A stretch of 64,000 nt of DNA from Myxocyprinus asiaticus (GCF_019703515.2 NC_059356.1:26837197-26901196), one strand, 5' to 3'. Shown: positions 34,100-45,985, counted from the stretch's first letter. Notes: a model not told the origin generated them from the letters alone. Numbers and translations are program-made.

Positions 34100-35615
34100 A
34101 ATCCTTGTGTGATGCCCTAAACATTTGAGTATAGCACCCCCTTATAGCATGCATTGTATGTTTGTTATATTAATCAGAGCATAAAGGGGCACAAACTGCC
34201 AGCTTACTCCAATCATGCAGATGAGTCAGCTTCCAAACAAAGGAACTTTTCCCACTGGAAAATTGCACCTTTCTCATTGGTCAAGCCAAACTCGAGAGGA
34301 GTGACCTCCCTCAGGAGTTAAAGGGCACTGTCGGAGTGACCTCCCACTCTCTTCTCTCTTCCCGCTTCTCTTTCTCCCTTCTGCTCATGGTTATTGCTCG
34401 TGTGGGACCGGAAACAACCGGTCCAACCGCGAGGTCGCGGGCTGGCAGGCCTCAAACACATCAAGCCATGTGTAACTTCCTCGACCATAACGGAGTCAAA
34501 CTAACACCGCAAGTTCATCATATCTTCATTCAAGTCAGAAGAAATTGATTGCAACTTCAACACCATCGACTCAAGGAACCATCAACACTTTCTCCTGAGA
34601 CTGCATCTGGGCTCTCTCTCAAAAGCCAACGCATTGCAAGTATCGTACCATTAACTAACTAAACAGAGGTTTAGTATAAGCTGTGATCCCCTTTGTTAAC
34701 AAAGGTGCTTTGAAGTAAGAAACTGATGGTTCTTTCAGATGGTTAAATGACTCTTTCATAGCTTCATTCCCCTGTTCTGTTCCGGTTTCATTCACTTTCA
34801 CTTTTCCATTTCCCATGTATGCGTGATTTGTGTGTTTGTGTTTGTTTAGATTAGATATGTGTTCATGATTTAGTTAAATAAAGCTTTTGTGTACATTCTT
34901 GTGAGCTGATTCTGGTCTGCTTGTAAATCAACGACAATTTAACGATTTGATCACAGCTACATGCTAAGAAAGAGTTATTTTTCTGTGGCCGTGAAAAATA
35001 TCCTTTCTGAGAATAGATAGACGATCAATACTGAGTGTTCGCTGGACGAGCAGATTGATTGTAATATTAATTCAGCTACATCAAGTTAATTCTATTAACT
35101 GATCCAAATATTTATAATTAATTATAACGAGTTATGATTCATTATTCATATTTCCCTTTTAAAGATAATTTGACGGTGGTATATTTTGATAAATAATCTC
35201 ATCCATGTTTTTAAAAGATTTTGCTTCAAAGCTGTACCTAAATATGTGTAATATTATTTTCAATAAGCCATGAGAATAATATTACTACAATAAGAGAATT
35301 AATCATAATTCCCTTATTAAAGCTAATTCCTTACAATAGAAATTGTGAGCGGATACAAAGAGACGTTGTATTACGATGTTAATGGTGGAGAATTTTATTT
35401 AGACAAATAATCTAGTTATTTGTCATTTATCTAATTTATAATGGTTGTCGAATGCGACTAATTCCATTATAAATTTCCTTACATAATAATGTAGAATAAG
35501 GGCAGTTTAATTTAATTCCTAGCTCACACATACTGTTTCCCTACATATAATGGTGGAGGTACGCGGGCACTTTAACCCATCCCGTGTACATTTACACAAC
35601 CAAATTTGCTACACT
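34100..35615 (+). mobile_element. LTR-like sequence of unknown family
   Basis: The stretch 35030-35165 is homologous in inverted orientation to 3828-3970, the end of the solo LTR, and both end in TTTGCTACA. A polyadenylation-like TTAAATAAAGC at about 34873 fits an R region. The 5' limit is uncertain and no coding region was seen. Confidence 0.4.
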
Positions 35616-36184
35616 GCTTAACAGCCGATATATTAAACCCCTCAAAAATAGTTTTGTGTCCTGTGGTGATTATTTCCAACCCACTGGCCACAACTTGATG
35701 GTTGCACAACTTTATATTTTTATTCATTAGCTATTAAATCATTTTTATGTTGAAAATGGTATAATTGTTATTTTTTAAATGAATGAAATCAACATGGGTA
35801 TAAATGTTATTTTTTAAATGTATGAAATCAACATGAATACAAAGATAAAACAATTTTAACATGATGTTTAAAAAGATTTCTTCTTTTTATCATCTTGCAC
35901 ATCCTTATTTGTCAGTGACCCATATGAAAATCACCTTACTTCTTTAAAAAAGTGTTGTATCTTTGCATCTGTGTTATAAGCCATCTGAACTCAGGGGGGA
36001 ACAAAGACAACCTTATTGGTCTAAACTTAAACATGTTACCAAAGTTTCTTAAATTGCTAGTTCTAGCAGTTTTACCGTGTACATTTTTAAATGTTCATGC
36101 AGTTTAAACTACAGAGTGCAAAACTGAATTAATTACTGTTATGATGTCATATGTCACATGAAATGTGATTCATTTTTTCCACAG
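35616..36184. other. VH4 upstream region, no leader found
   Basis: This should hold the leader exon and octamer of VH4. I found neither a convincing ATG leader nor ATGCAAAT, only the intron end TTTTTTCCACAG. Confidence 0.5.
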
Positions 36185-37721
36185 GTATTCAGTGTCAGAC
36201 ATTTACTTAGTCTGAAGCAGTGGTTAAGTAACCTGGAGAATCTCACAAACTTACATGTACAATGACTGGATTTACATTCAGCAGTCTTGCATTGAGCTGG
36301 GTCAGACATACACTATATTGCCAAAAGTATTCACTCATCTGCCTTTAGACGCATATGAACTTAAGTGACATCCCATTCTTAATCCATAGGGTTTAATATG
36401 ACATCGGCCCACCCTCTGCAGCTATAACAGCTTCAACTCTTCTGGGAAGTCTTTCCACAAGGTTTAGGAGTGTGTTTATGGGAATTTTTGACCATTCTTC
36501 CAGAAGTGCATTTGTGAGGTCAGACACTGATGTTGGACGAGAAGGCCTGGCTCGCAGTCTTCGCCCTAATTCATCCCAAAGGTGCTCTGTCGGGTTGAGG
36601 TCAGGACTCTGTGCAGGCCAGTCAAGTTCTTCCACACCAAACTCGCTCATCCATGTCTTTATGGACCTTGCTTTGTGCACTGGTACGCAGTCATGTTGGA
36701 ACAGGAAGGGGCCATCCCCAAACTGTTCCCACAAAGTTGGGAGCATGGAATTGTCCAAAATCTCTTGGTATGCTGAAGCATTCAGAGTTCCTTTCACTGG
36801 AACTAAGGGGCCAAGCCCAGCTCCTGAAAAACAACCCCACACCATAATCCCCCTCCACCAAACTTCACAGTTGGCACAATGCAGTCAGACAAATACCGTT
36901 CTCCTGGCAACCGCCAAACCCAGACTCAGATTGCCAGATGGAGAAGCGTGATTCGTCACTCCAGAGAACGCGTCTCCACTGCTCTAGAGTCCAGTGGCGG
37001 CATGCTTTACACCACTGCATCCGACGCTTTGCATTGCACTTGGTGATGTATGGCTTGGATGCAACTGCTTGGCCATGGAAACCCATTCCATGAAGCTCTC
37101 TACGCACTGTTCTTGAGCTAATCTGAACTTTGGAGGTCTGTAGTGATTGACTCTGAAGAAAGTTGGCGACCTCTGCGCACTATGCGCCTCAGCATCCGCT
37201 GACCCCGCTCTGTCATTTTATGTGGCCTACCACTTTGTGGCTGAGTTGCTGTCATTCCCAATCGTTTCCACTTTGTTATAATACCACTGACAGTTGACTG
37301 TGGAATATTTAGTAGCGAGGAAATTTCATGACTGGACTTGTTGCTCAGGTGGCATCCTATCACAGTACCACGCTGGAATTCACTGAGCTCCTGAGAGCGG
37401 CCCATTCTTTCACAAATGTTTGTAGAAGCAGTCTGCATGCCTAGGTGCTTCATTTTATACACCTGTGGCCATGGAAGTGACTGGAACACCTGAATTCAAT
37501 TATTTGGATGGGTGAGCGAATACTTTTGGCAATATAGTGTATGTCTGGACATGGGCTTGAATGGATTGCGTTCATCCATGTATACAGTTCTGAAATACAC
37601 TACTCCAAGTTGGTTCAGAGAAGGTTAACAGTGTCCAGAGATGACTCCAGAAGTCAGCTCTACCTTCAGATGAACAGCCAAAAGACTGAAGACACATCTG
37701 TGTATTATTGTGTTGGAGAGT
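36185..37721 (+). pseudogene. ighv: VH4, IGHV exon split by a Tc1 insertion
   Basis: The V exon begins at 36185 after TTCCACAG (IQCQTFT) with TAG at 36208 and TAA at 36229 in frame. It continues LTCTMTGFTFSS (first Cys) and SWVRH up to 36310, is interrupted by the transposon at 36311-37539, and resumes at 37542 in the same frame with [23 protein letters not shown] and [10 protein letters not shown]. It resembles VH7 and is a different family from VH8. Two stops plus the insertion make it dead, and the leader is missing. If the stops came first, the transposon landed in an existing pseudogene; the order cannot be read from the sequence. Confidence 0.93.
36311..37539 (-). mobile_element. Tc1/mariner transposon copy 2, inserted in VH4
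   Basis: 1229 bp with the same termini as copy 1 and TA at both ends (36309-36310 and 37540-37541). The minus-strand transposase (start near 37453, end near 36394) is broken by three indels relative to copy 1: 11 bp lost near 37120, 7 bp lost near 36935 and one base near 36848. The Arg codon that is a stop in copy 1 is intact here. Inactive, but both ends are intact, so it could in principle be mobilised in trans. Confidence 0.95.
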
Positions 37722-37759
37722 CACAGTGAATGTTAATGTGTCATAGTCATACAAAAACC
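37722..37759 (+). promoter_or_regulatory. Consensus RSS of VH4
   Basis: CACAGTG, a 22-bp spacer and ACAAAAACC, both elements matching the consensus exactly, although the V exon is dead. Confidence 0.9.
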
Positions 37760-37936
37760 ACTTCCTCATTCACATATTAAGTGCAATGTGGTTTATGAAC
37801 AGCATTGTATGGCATACAAATAGCCAAAGGACATTCTAACTTTTTATGAATGATAAATATATATAAAAAAGCATTCCATTTCAGTGTTTTCCAATACTAA
37901 GCTTTTTTTGTGTGTTCTTCAAATCACTATATATCT

Positions 37937-37981
37937 GCTGACGTAGACGTAGCGTTGCATTACTGTGCATTAGAGTCATGA
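37937..37981 (+). pseudogene. Relic of an IGHV framework-3 end
   Basis: The frame ADVDVALHYCALES followed by TGA resembles the end of a V exon (A.DxAxYYCA). An ACAAACCCC nonamer-like string follows 24 bp after a degenerate heptamer. Nothing upstream of it is recognisable. Confidence 0.35.
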
Positions 37982-39133
37982 GCTGCAAACCACAAACATT
38001 CCTTTATACAAACCCCTACTGGAACATCAATACCTATCACAATACAATAATGCATGTCAGTTATTATTGTATTTAGACATTCCTAAGTGAAAAAAAATGA
38101 CAATTTATTGTCATACATCTGTGTTTCAGATGTATATCCAAGTTTTTATATTTTATGCTATAGTGTTATTAAAACTAATAAGGTATATACACATTATTTA
38201 TTGCTCTCTAGGGGGGTGAAAATCTAGTGCAATCCAGGGCAAATACAGCAGCAACCACAGCCACTATACATACACATAGTTCAGCCAGCCCAGTGCAATA
38301 AATATATGAACGAAAAAGCTTGTAATGCTACCGTCTTTGTTACTTTCATAACCTCCGTTCCCTGATGGAGGGAATGAGATGTTGTGTCAATGTAGTGACA
38401 CTAGGGGTTGCCCCAAACACCTCTGATCTTTGAGAAAAGGTCAATGGGAATTGGCGAGTGGAATTTTGAATGCCATTCCCCCGGAGATACGTGTATAAAA
38501 GGAGCTGGCTCGCAACCACTCATTCAGGTTTTGTGCTGAGGAGCCGAGACAAGGTCCCGGCCATTTCAGCAGGTAGTTCAGTGTTGTGGCAGGAGGGACA
38601 CAACGTCTCGTTCCCAAGACGTTCCCTATCTGTCACTCACTCAATGTTGTGTCGATGTAGTGTGAGACGGGCAGACCACTGTGTGCCTTGTAGTCAGTGC
38701 ACCTGGCCGTCACGTAACCTCCCCCAACGCTCATACGAGCGTCATACGGTCCCCTGCACCTCAGGGACAAGTCGACTGCCCAAAAAATGGGGACAGGCTA
38801 GCCCAGCCGTGGCCTCTTCTCCTATTCTTTCTCCCCAAAAAGAGTGGAAATCGTTTATCGACTGGGGGCCATAAGTGTCCGCGTCGGGGGGGTGTCACTC
38901 CCAAGGGAAGACACCGCAGAGATCACACCCTGTCCGACTGGGAGGAATTTGTGTGGAAATATGTCACATGGTCTTACCGAGTCTTGTCGGCAATGTCTCA
39001 TGTGGAGAAGTCCCCATGGTAGGTCCTACCCAGAGGGGGAGGAGCTCTACAAACACGGTGACCGAGGGCAGAGGGCCTCTGCCCAAGGAAGACGTGGGTT
39101 CACCAATGGGGGAACCGTCTCACGGAAGATACA

Positions 39134-39535
39134 TCACGTGGGGTTACATATGGCAACCAGTGCATGTGGAGCACCTACCCCAGTACAGGGCCAAGTTAGC
39201 ACACGTACTGGGCCAGCAATGAGTTTCTCTGCAAACTCGCCTGCCACAGGGCTAAGGAGGAAGGACATCCAGGTTCCACAACTTCGTGAACAGGACTGGG
39301 GGTAAAAAGCGCACGTCTTCGCCTCCAGGAGGGGAAAGGCGCTATACGCAAGTGGCACACCCGGCCAGCTGTCCCGCAACTTACCTGCACGGGACGAGAC
39401 CGGCTCAACCCAGAGATTATAGAACCTCGCAAAGGTATTGGGTGTTGCCCAGCCCCCTTCTCTGCAGATGTCTGCTAAAGAGGCGCCATTGATCAGAGCC
39501 CAGGAGGCCCCACACTCCCAGTAGAGTGTGCTCAT
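39134..39535 (-). pseudogene. DIRS copy 3 tyrosine recombinase, C-terminal fragment
   Basis: The residues ASLADICREGGWATPNTFARFYNL-like stretch match copy 2 (ASLTDICRAAGWATPNTF), including the Tyr of FARFYNL. The upstream His and Arg of the active site (AHSTRG in copy 2) are replaced, so even this part lacks the catalytic set. Further recombinase sequence continues in other minus-strand frames up to about 40130. Confidence 0.75.
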
Positions 39536-40157
39536 AACTCCAAGGGGTTCGGCACGTCCTGAGCGTGATATGCCAAAGCGATGGCATCAATGACCCAGTG
39601 GGTGATCCTCTGTTTGGAGACAGCGCTCCCTTTCCGCTGTCCTCCAAAGCAGACAAAGAGCTGTTCAGAGTGTCTAAAGCTCAGTGTGCGATCCAAATAG
39701 ATGCGCAAAACGCGGACACCGCAACGACAAGGCTGGGTCTGCCTCCTCCTGGGGCAGCGCTTGCAGGTTCACCACCTGATCCCGAAACAGGGTCGTGGGA
39801 ACCTTGGGCACATAGCCCGGTCGGGGTCTCAGTACCACATGAGAGTATCCCGGACCGAACTCCAGGCATGTGTTGACAGAGAACACCTGCAAGTCCCCTA
39901 CCCTCTTGATGGAAGTGAGCGCAGTCAGGAGGGCAGTCTTCAAGAAAGTGCCTTTAGCTCAACTGACTCCAGGGGCTCAAATGGAGCTCCCCGTAGGTCT
40001 CAAAGGACCACGGAGAGGTCCCACGAGGGGACGAGATGCGGTCTGGGTGGATTCAGCCTCCTCGCGCCTCTAAGGAACCTGATGACCAGGTCGTGCTTCC
40101 CTAAATACTTACCGTCAACTGCATCATGGTGCACCGCTATAGCGGCCACATACACCT

Positions 40158-40452
40158 TCAAGATGCCAGCGCATCTGTGCCGAGGGGTGCCTTGGTCAGG
40201 GCATACCAGAGCGGGCAGTGGGAGGATTCCCGGCAAGCGAACAGGTCTACCTGCGCTTGACTGAATCGACTCCAAATCAGCTGGACCACCTGGGGGTGGA
40301 GTCTCCACTCTCCCCTGAGCATGACCTGCCATGACAGTGCATCCGCCATGCTGTTGAGGTCGCCCGGGATGTGAGTGGCTCGCAACGACTTGAGCCGCTG
40401 CTGACTCCAGAGGAGGAGACAAAACAAGCAAGTACACCCCCCCCCATTTCAC
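40158..40452 (-). pseudogene. DIRS copy 3 RNase H fragment
   Basis: Minus-strand ATHIPGDLNSMADALSW and HPQVVQLIWSRF match the RNase H C-terminal region of copies 1 and 2. The element breaks off immediately to the right. Confidence 0.75.
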
Positions 40453-40597
40453 GCTTCACTCAATGGTGCAGCGGCATCACGTTAGTAGATTAAAAGTTCC
40501 AAATCAAAAGCATACTCGTTGTTCTGGCAGCCATAAATATCATCACTTATTTTAGGTGGGCATACGCAAAATCCTAAGAAAATTAGGTGGGCATAAG

Positions 40598-40847
40598 GAA
40601 GATACCTGCAGATGCCCTAGACTACACTATTGATTGGAAGAGTATGATGTAGTGGAGACACATACTATAGTGAAAGGCAAAAACAAAAAAAAACAAAAAC
40701 AAAAAAAACAAGTTCAGTATCTCTAGGGACACGTCCACAGCACTGTGTCAATAACAGGACAGAACATGCAGACTGAAGACACAGCTGTGTATTACTGTGC
40801 ATGACAGCCTCATTGATACAAATCAACAAGAGGCCTGAACAAAAATA
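40598..40847 (+). pseudogene. IGHV relic (framework 2 to RSS)
   Basis: Pieces in several frames resemble framework 2 (GATACCTGCAG...GATTGGAAGA), a CDR2 with SGDTYYSE, an A-rich expansion (40677-40710) and framework 3: FSISRDTS-like, then [16 protein letters not shown] ending in TGA at about 40801. A nonamer-like ACAAAAATA at 40839 follows a weak heptamer CTCATTG with a 23-bp spacer. It directly follows the cut end of DIRS copy 3, which may have removed its 5' half. Confidence 0.7.
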
Positions 40848-40930
40848 TTCTGAGAGACTCTGCAATAAATAAATAAATAAATAACATTTGAAAAATTTAA
40901 AAAAAAAATATATATATATTTTTATTTTTT

Positions 40931-40936
<6 letters not shown>

Positions 40937-40995
<59 letters not shown>
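40937..40995. repeat. (GT)n microsatellite
   Basis: About 29 uninterrupted GT units. Confidence 0.98.
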
Positions 40996-40996
<1 letters not shown>

Positions 40997-41157
40997 AATA
41001 TTTACAAGGTCCATTGCAACAGAAGCCTGCAAAGGAAGGTTGTCATATGTCGTAGTGTAATGATTTGTGCTGCTCTGACCTGAATGTGTCACATTGCATC
41101 TCCCTTTGGCACAAGTTTGTTTTATTTAGTAACATGTAAAGATTTTTTTGTGACTAT

Positions 41158-41187
41158 AGATAAAGCTGTATATTACTGTGTAAGTCT
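41158..41187 (+). pseudogene. Possible relic of a V-exon 3' end
   Basis: GATAAAGCTGTATATTACTG reads DKAVYYC in one frame. Nothing else of a V exon or RSS is recognisable, so this may be chance. The surrounding 41000-41900 holds no other feature. Confidence 0.25.
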
Positions 41188-41903
41188 TTAAAAATGGCAT
41201 TAACCTGCAGCTTTTATTGTACAAAAATTACCTTACTATTAAGTTTTAACATTGTATTTCTATTTATGTTTTGAATTAACGACAATATCTCAATGCATCT
41301 TTTAAAATGATACAAATATATAGGCCTGCATGCCATCAACACTGAATGTAAAACACACTCTCATTCTGTCATTTAGTCTCCTATGTTTGTACATTTTCCA
41401 AGGACATAGAAGAAAGGTAGTGTTTGACAGCATTACAATCATTTCTTTCAAATAAAAATTTAAGGAATCATGCACTGCACCTTGTACAATAAGCTTTGAG
41501 GGTCCTGCTGATATTACAACAGGGGGCACTCTCTGCCTTCATGTCATGGCCAATAATCAGCAGTTCAGCTTGAATAAATAGACTTCAAGTAAAGTAAATG
41601 TCCCTTTTCTGTTGCTTTATTTGATGCATCTAAAAAGTAATAAACAAAACAAGATAATGTTTTTTATTTCTTAAATTTATCATCAAATAACCACAACTGC
41701 TATAAATGATATCAATTTTAATAAGTGGTAACACATTGATGAAAGAGCAGTGATGTATGAAAATGCTCCTCTTCCTTCTCTATATGAAATAATTTATTCA
41801 TGTATAAAGCCCCATGCCATTTTTGGATTTTGCCCTCATTAAATGAAAGCATTATTATAAATGAAGACATGATTTTTCATAAACTGCCGTCATAAAGAGA
41901 CAT

Positions 41904-41911
41904 ATGCAAAT
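41904..41911 (+). promoter_or_regulatory. Octamer of VH5
   Basis: A perfect ATGCAAAT, 116 bp before the leader ATG, with a CATATTTAAAA TATA-like box about 20 bp downstream. Confidence 0.88.
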
Positions 41912-42019
41912 GCTCTCCTCCATATTTAAAAAGTGGGCATGAGTTAGTTTATGTACATTCCTTTGATCACAAGACAGAGGAAAGACTTGCTTTAATTCAG
42001 CTAAACTGTAAAATACATC

Positions 42020-42475
42020 ATGTTCTGTTCATCTTTACTGTTACTTCTGGCAATGGCACACTGTAAGTTTTTTTTTTTTTTTTGTGTTTTGTTTTTTTAA
42101 ATACATTTTCTTTTCATAGATTATGGTTAAACTGAATGCCGTTTTTCTTATTTTTGTCATTTAATTTCCAACAGGTATTTCTTCATTAGACCTCACTCAG
42201 CCTCAGTTCCTGACTGTTCGACCTGGTGACACTCTGACTATCAACTGTAAAGTCTCTTATTCAGTTACTAGTGAACATACAGCCTGGATTCGTCAGCCTG
42301 CAGGAAAAGCTCTGGAGTGGATTGGGCTGATATCCAGCGGTGGAAGCTTGTACTACAAGGATTCACTGAAAAACAAGTTCAGCATCACCAGAGACACCTC
42401 CAGTAACACAATCACACTGAATGGGAATAATATCCAAGCTCAAGACACATCTGTGTATTATTGTGCCAGATAAAG
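42020..42475 (+). CDS. ighv: VH5, IGHV segment, apparently functional
   Basis: Leader exon 42020-42062 (MFCSSLLLLLAMAH, split in phase 1), donor GTAAGT, 112-bp intron, V exon 42175-42475 after TTCCAACAG. The mature domain starts near SLDLTQPQ. It has the first Cys in TINCKVS, framework 2 AWIRQPAGKALEWIG with its Trp, CDR2 SSGGSLYY, framework 3 SLKNKFSITRDTSSNT and QDTSVYYCAR with the second Cys. No stop or frameshift occurs before the germline TAA at the very 3' end, which lies within bases normally trimmed on joining. Promoter, splice sites and RSS are all good. CDR1 and CDR2 have no extra Cys. Best functional candidate with VH8. Confidence 0.93.
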
Positions 42476-42514
42476 CACAGTGACAAACACATTCAGTCTC
42501 CCTGTACAAAAACA
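42476..42514 (+). promoter_or_regulatory. RSS of VH5
   Basis: CACAGTG, a 23-bp spacer and ACAAAAACA (8 of 9). Confidence 0.92.
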
Positions 42515-42722
42515 TCATGTTACAAATAGACTTCCAGATGTTTTTCCTCAAAATTCAGATTTTCACCAAAATAAATAAGGTTTTCACAACTCTTACTTGT
42601 CATGTCATTATTGATATTAATTCAGTTGGTAAAGAAAAAAAATCATTAAAAAAAAAACATAAAGCTTTATATTTAGTTGAAATGTAAATGTGTTTGTATC
42701 ATTTGCACTAATATACCAATCA

Positions 42723-42725
<3 letters not shown>

Positions 42726-42758
<33 letters not shown>

Positions 42759-42768
42759 ATATATAGAT

Positions 42769-42846
<78 letters not shown>
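42726..42846. repeat. (AT)n and (GATA)n microsatellite
   Basis: (AT)n at 42726-42755 runs into about 19 GATA units to 42846. Confidence 0.97.
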
Positions 42847-42847
<1 letters not shown>

Positions 42848-43259
42848 TTTATCAGTATCGTCACACTGAATGTTCCTTTGAGCTTTCTGCAATTATGTAG
42901 GAAATATACTGGCAAATAACTTAAATGACCTTTGATGGGAAGTAGTTTGTCAACAATAAATGTAAAACTGGGTAACAATAGAGAGCACTACTACCTTGAA
43001 ATAGATGAAAATAAAAAGTAATAGGAATTAAGTCATTTACAGACCTGATTAAGTCACCGATCTTGTGAACTTTTCAAATGTAGAAAATATAAAACATTAA
43101 TTATTCTTCATTTACAAGTATGTTTATAGTGATTAAGAAATGCAGACTCTTAAAAATGTAGAAAACAGTAGTATTGCATAAAAAGTATTATTCAGTGGTC
43201 AGAGGCCAGGATGCAGTTCAGCTGCTTCTTCTCTTACAGGGTGATGTTTGCAGAGCTGT

Positions 43260-43267
43260 ATGCAAAT
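43260..43267 (+). promoter_or_regulatory. Octamer of VH6
   Basis: A perfect ATGCAAAT, 83 bp before the leader ATG. Confidence 0.85.
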
Positions 43268-43342
43268 AGTTCTCCTCTTTATTAGAGTAGTAATGTGAAA
43301 AGAAACAGCTGTGTCAGGTTACATACACAACATCTCAAAACC

Positions 43343-43830
43343 ATGGTCTCTTCATCTCTCTGGTGTTTGCTGCTGTTAGCAGTTATTTCTTGTTCATAAC
43401 TGCTATTCAAAAGAAATGCATCTCTATTTTACTATGTTTTATTATTATTATTTTTAAAAAACTACTTTTCAAGTAGAAAATGTTTTCATGTTTCTAATGT
43501 GTCTGGCAATGTTTTTAACAGGTGTCCACAGTGTCAAGCTGACACAGACCGATTCCATTGCTTTAAGGCCTGGTCAGGCTTTAACACTGTCCTGTAAAGT
43601 TTCTGGATATTTAGTGACTGACAGCAGCTACTGTACTGGATTCATATGACAAGATGCAGGAAAAGCTCTGGAGTGGATCAGATATATATGTGGTAACGGT
43701 AGCACATACTACAGTGATAAACTGAAGAGTAGATTTCAAGTTAACCGAGACACTTCCAGCAGCACAGTAACTCTCCAAGGACAGAATATGCAGACTGAGG
43801 ACACAGCTGTGTATTACTGTGCTAGATGGT
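43343..43830 (+). pseudogene. ighv: VH6, IGHV with a nonsense codon in framework 2
   Basis: Leader exon 43343-43391 (MVSSSLWCLLLLAVIS), donor GTTCAT (weak after GT), V exon 43522-43830. The domain reads LSCKVSGY (first Cys), CDR1 DSSYC, then TGF-I followed by TGA where Arg of WIRQ is expected; the framework-2 Trp codon is also changed to Phe. After the stop it continues AGKALEWI, CDR2 with Cys (YICGNGSTYY), SSSTVTLQGQNMQ and [10 protein letters not shown]. The frame is otherwise intact. One stop, one lost Trp and a weak donor and nonamer make it a pseudogene. It carries the CDR1/CDR2 Cys pair. Confidence 0.92.
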
Positions 43831-43869
43831 CACAGTGACACAGAATAGTGACTGCTTTGTTCAAAATTA
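43831..43869 (+). promoter_or_regulatory. RSS of VH6, weak nonamer
   Basis: Heptamer CACAGTG is perfect. After a 23-bp spacer the nonamer is TCAAAATTA (5 of 9). Confidence 0.65.
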
Positions 43870-44264
43870 AAAAGCCTTAACACTTAACACACAAATATCA
43901 GCTTTACTTGATAGTTCTTCAATATTTCTGATATTATTGATACAGTTTCTGATCCAGATCCACAAAAACGTGTGTTAAGGCAAAATAGCGTTTCATCTCT
44001 ACAATTACCGATCCACAGTGCTGAGTGTTAAAATATTATTGTCTCAGTCCCTTCACCCCCATCTCTGGAAATGTCCATTTTCAAATTCGTATTTTTTTCA
44101 TTAATTTCTCTTACTTTCCCATTTTTCATTCAAATACTTCCCACAAGCTCAGTACAGTGATATCAGTCCAGCCTCCTGTCAATTGTTTTACACATTTCCA
44201 AAGTGAACTGTTGGCACACCGTACTGTTCTCTAGGATGTGCATGAAATTAAAGATCAGTTAAAT

Positions 44265-44325
44265 ACACAGATGTGTACTGTGTGAGACATATGGACAAAT
44301 CAAGTCAGAGCTCTGAACAACAACA
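44265..44325 (+). pseudogene. Relic of a V-exon 3' end with RSS trace
   Basis: ACACAGATGTGTACTGTGTG resembles the usual DTAVYYCV codons with bases lost. It is followed by AGCTCTGAACAACAACA, similar to the spacer and nonamer of VH2. The rest of 43870-44919 shows no gene. Confidence 0.4.
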
Positions 44326-44919
44326 TTATCTTGTGTAAACATATTTAAACATACTGTACTACCATCCATCTTCCATCCTTCCATAATGTTTTAAAATTTC
44401 ATCATCTATCAAAATCATTATCTTTTAACAGATCCATTGTCGGAGGGACAGAGTTTTGCTAATGACATAATGTTTTTTCACACTGTGTTCTGCCTTGTCT
44501 GTTTTTGTCATGTTCTCATCAACTGTTTTTTTTAAACAAATTCTTCCATTTTTCCACATAAATAGAAGCATCTTATAAACACTTTCTTTTACATGTACAG
44601 TATATGAATCAATACTTGAAGATTCGATCATGAAAGAGTCAAAATCAAAGATTTAAATTTCCACATATTTCCTGATTTTCCATGGAAGAGCCTGGCTTTA
44701 TAAACTTACGACCGTAAAATTTAAAATTCCATTTCTCAGAGGTGCACAAAGTTTCAAATAGGGGAGTGTTGGAGCATCAGTGATCAAACTGAGCATGCTC
44801 AAAAGCCTGTATTTTCTATCTTCACCACTAAACTTGATATTGTATGTGCTCACTGTTTAAAAATGTAAGTTGCTCTGACTTAAACTGGCATAAAAGTTGA
44901 CTTAATTGATTGTTTTAAT

Positions 44920-45733
44920 TAAACTAACTTTTTTCAACATTAGATAATTTCAAATTGAAGTTGGATTTTTTTACAGTGTATTATCCATTTGTTAAAGTCA
45001 TGGAAAGGTCTTGAAAATTCATGGGTCAAAACCTGGGGGAACCTTGTAAGGCTGAGCACTACGAACTTCACATTGTTGCACCTGCTACTGAGCATGCCCA
45101 CTGGAGAAACATAGTGGCTGAAGACACTACCAACAATCCCCTTTATTTAAGTGTGTTTGCTCAAAGCGTGCCTACTTATGAGGACACATACATCAATTGT
45201 AAATAATCTGCTTTGAATAAATAGATGTTTTTGCTCTTTATGTGTTTTTATTATGTTTTATTATGTTTTGCTGTTGTGTTTTGTTTAAAGTCACCATCAA
45301 TGTAACTGTTGAAATATAAATCTGCTAAAAATAAATTATTTTCAAGAATATTGAAAATGATGGACAGCTGTACTTAAAAATTCAAGTTTATTAAACTTAA
45401 TGAACATTGATATTTTAATTCATGGAACTTAAGATCTAAATTGAATTGTTAAGTTGGTAAAACTAATTAGCCTGAAGTTGAGAAAACTCAAAAATACTTT
45501 ACAGCTGGTTGCCTTAGTTTTTTTTAAGTTTACTCAACTTTTTATTTTTTTGAGTGACCACATTCTCAAGTTTTATTTAAATTCTACTTATTCTTGTTCT
45601 CTCTTTATTATCAGCACTTAATAATGGGGATCTCAGAAACCCATTAAGTTATTTTAAATGATTCAGCTTGTAAGCAAGAAAACTATTTAGCGGTTTTCTC
45701 TGCCTACTGACAGTTAAATCTATGGTATAGGGT
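44920..45733. repeat. Unknown repeat, copy 2 (partner at 6660-7557)
   Basis: Colinear with copy 1, about 80 bp shorter, and ends just upstream of the VH7 promoter. It carries the second version of the small ORF at 45021-45206. Confidence 0.7.
45021..45206 (+). CDS. Small ORF of unknown function, second copy
   Basis: A 61-codon partner of the ORF at 6719-6901, same frame and stop. The residues AEHYELHIVAPATEHAHW are identical in both. No known domain; coding status unproven. Confidence 0.2.
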   Translation: MGQNLGEPCKAEHYELHIVAPATEHAHWRNIVAEDTTNNPLYLSVFAQSVPTYEDTYINCK

Positions 45734-45879
45734 TTGTTGAAATAAAAGTGTCAGATTACTGTACTTCCGGTCAATTTTTTTATATATTTGTAAGGATATC
45801 CTTAAACATTCCTGTACACTTGTTCACACATAGGTATGAATAAGAAAATTAGGACACAGTTAGTTGAGAGGAGGAGTTC

Positions 45880-45887
45880 ATGCAAAA
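45880..45887 (+). promoter_or_regulatory. Octamer-like motif of VH7
   Basis: ATGCAAAA (7 of 8), 106 bp before the leader ATG. Confidence 0.6.
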
Positions 45888-45985
45888 CTCTGATGCATCA
45901 TCTTCATAAGCTGCAGTGAGTCTTTGAAGAGTGTCTGTATTTACTAACTTCAACTGTGATAACTGTGAAGGAGAATCAATCAACA

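Larger units (their letters stand above)
38341..40460 (-). mobile_element. DIRS-like retrotransposon copy 3, inverted and truncated
   Basis: Minus-strand order from right to left: RNase H fragment (40452-40158), tyrosine-recombinase fragments (about 40130-39134), 3' region (39130-38700) and terminal repeat (about 38690-38341, with TATAAAAGGAGC). The gag and RT side is missing, cut near 40460. The octamer-like site is mutated here (TTTTGAAT at about 38464). Confidence 0.8.

Noticed and set aside
38470..39305. Plus-strand ORFs in the 38.5-39.3 kb region
   Set aside because: They run against the inverted DIRS copy 3; not conserved in copies 1 and 2.
40937..40995. Possible class-switch-like repeat
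   Set aside because: A plain GT microsatellite; no constant region nearby.
42617..42978. ORFs rich in YLSI repeats
   Set aside because: Translation of the GATA microsatellite.
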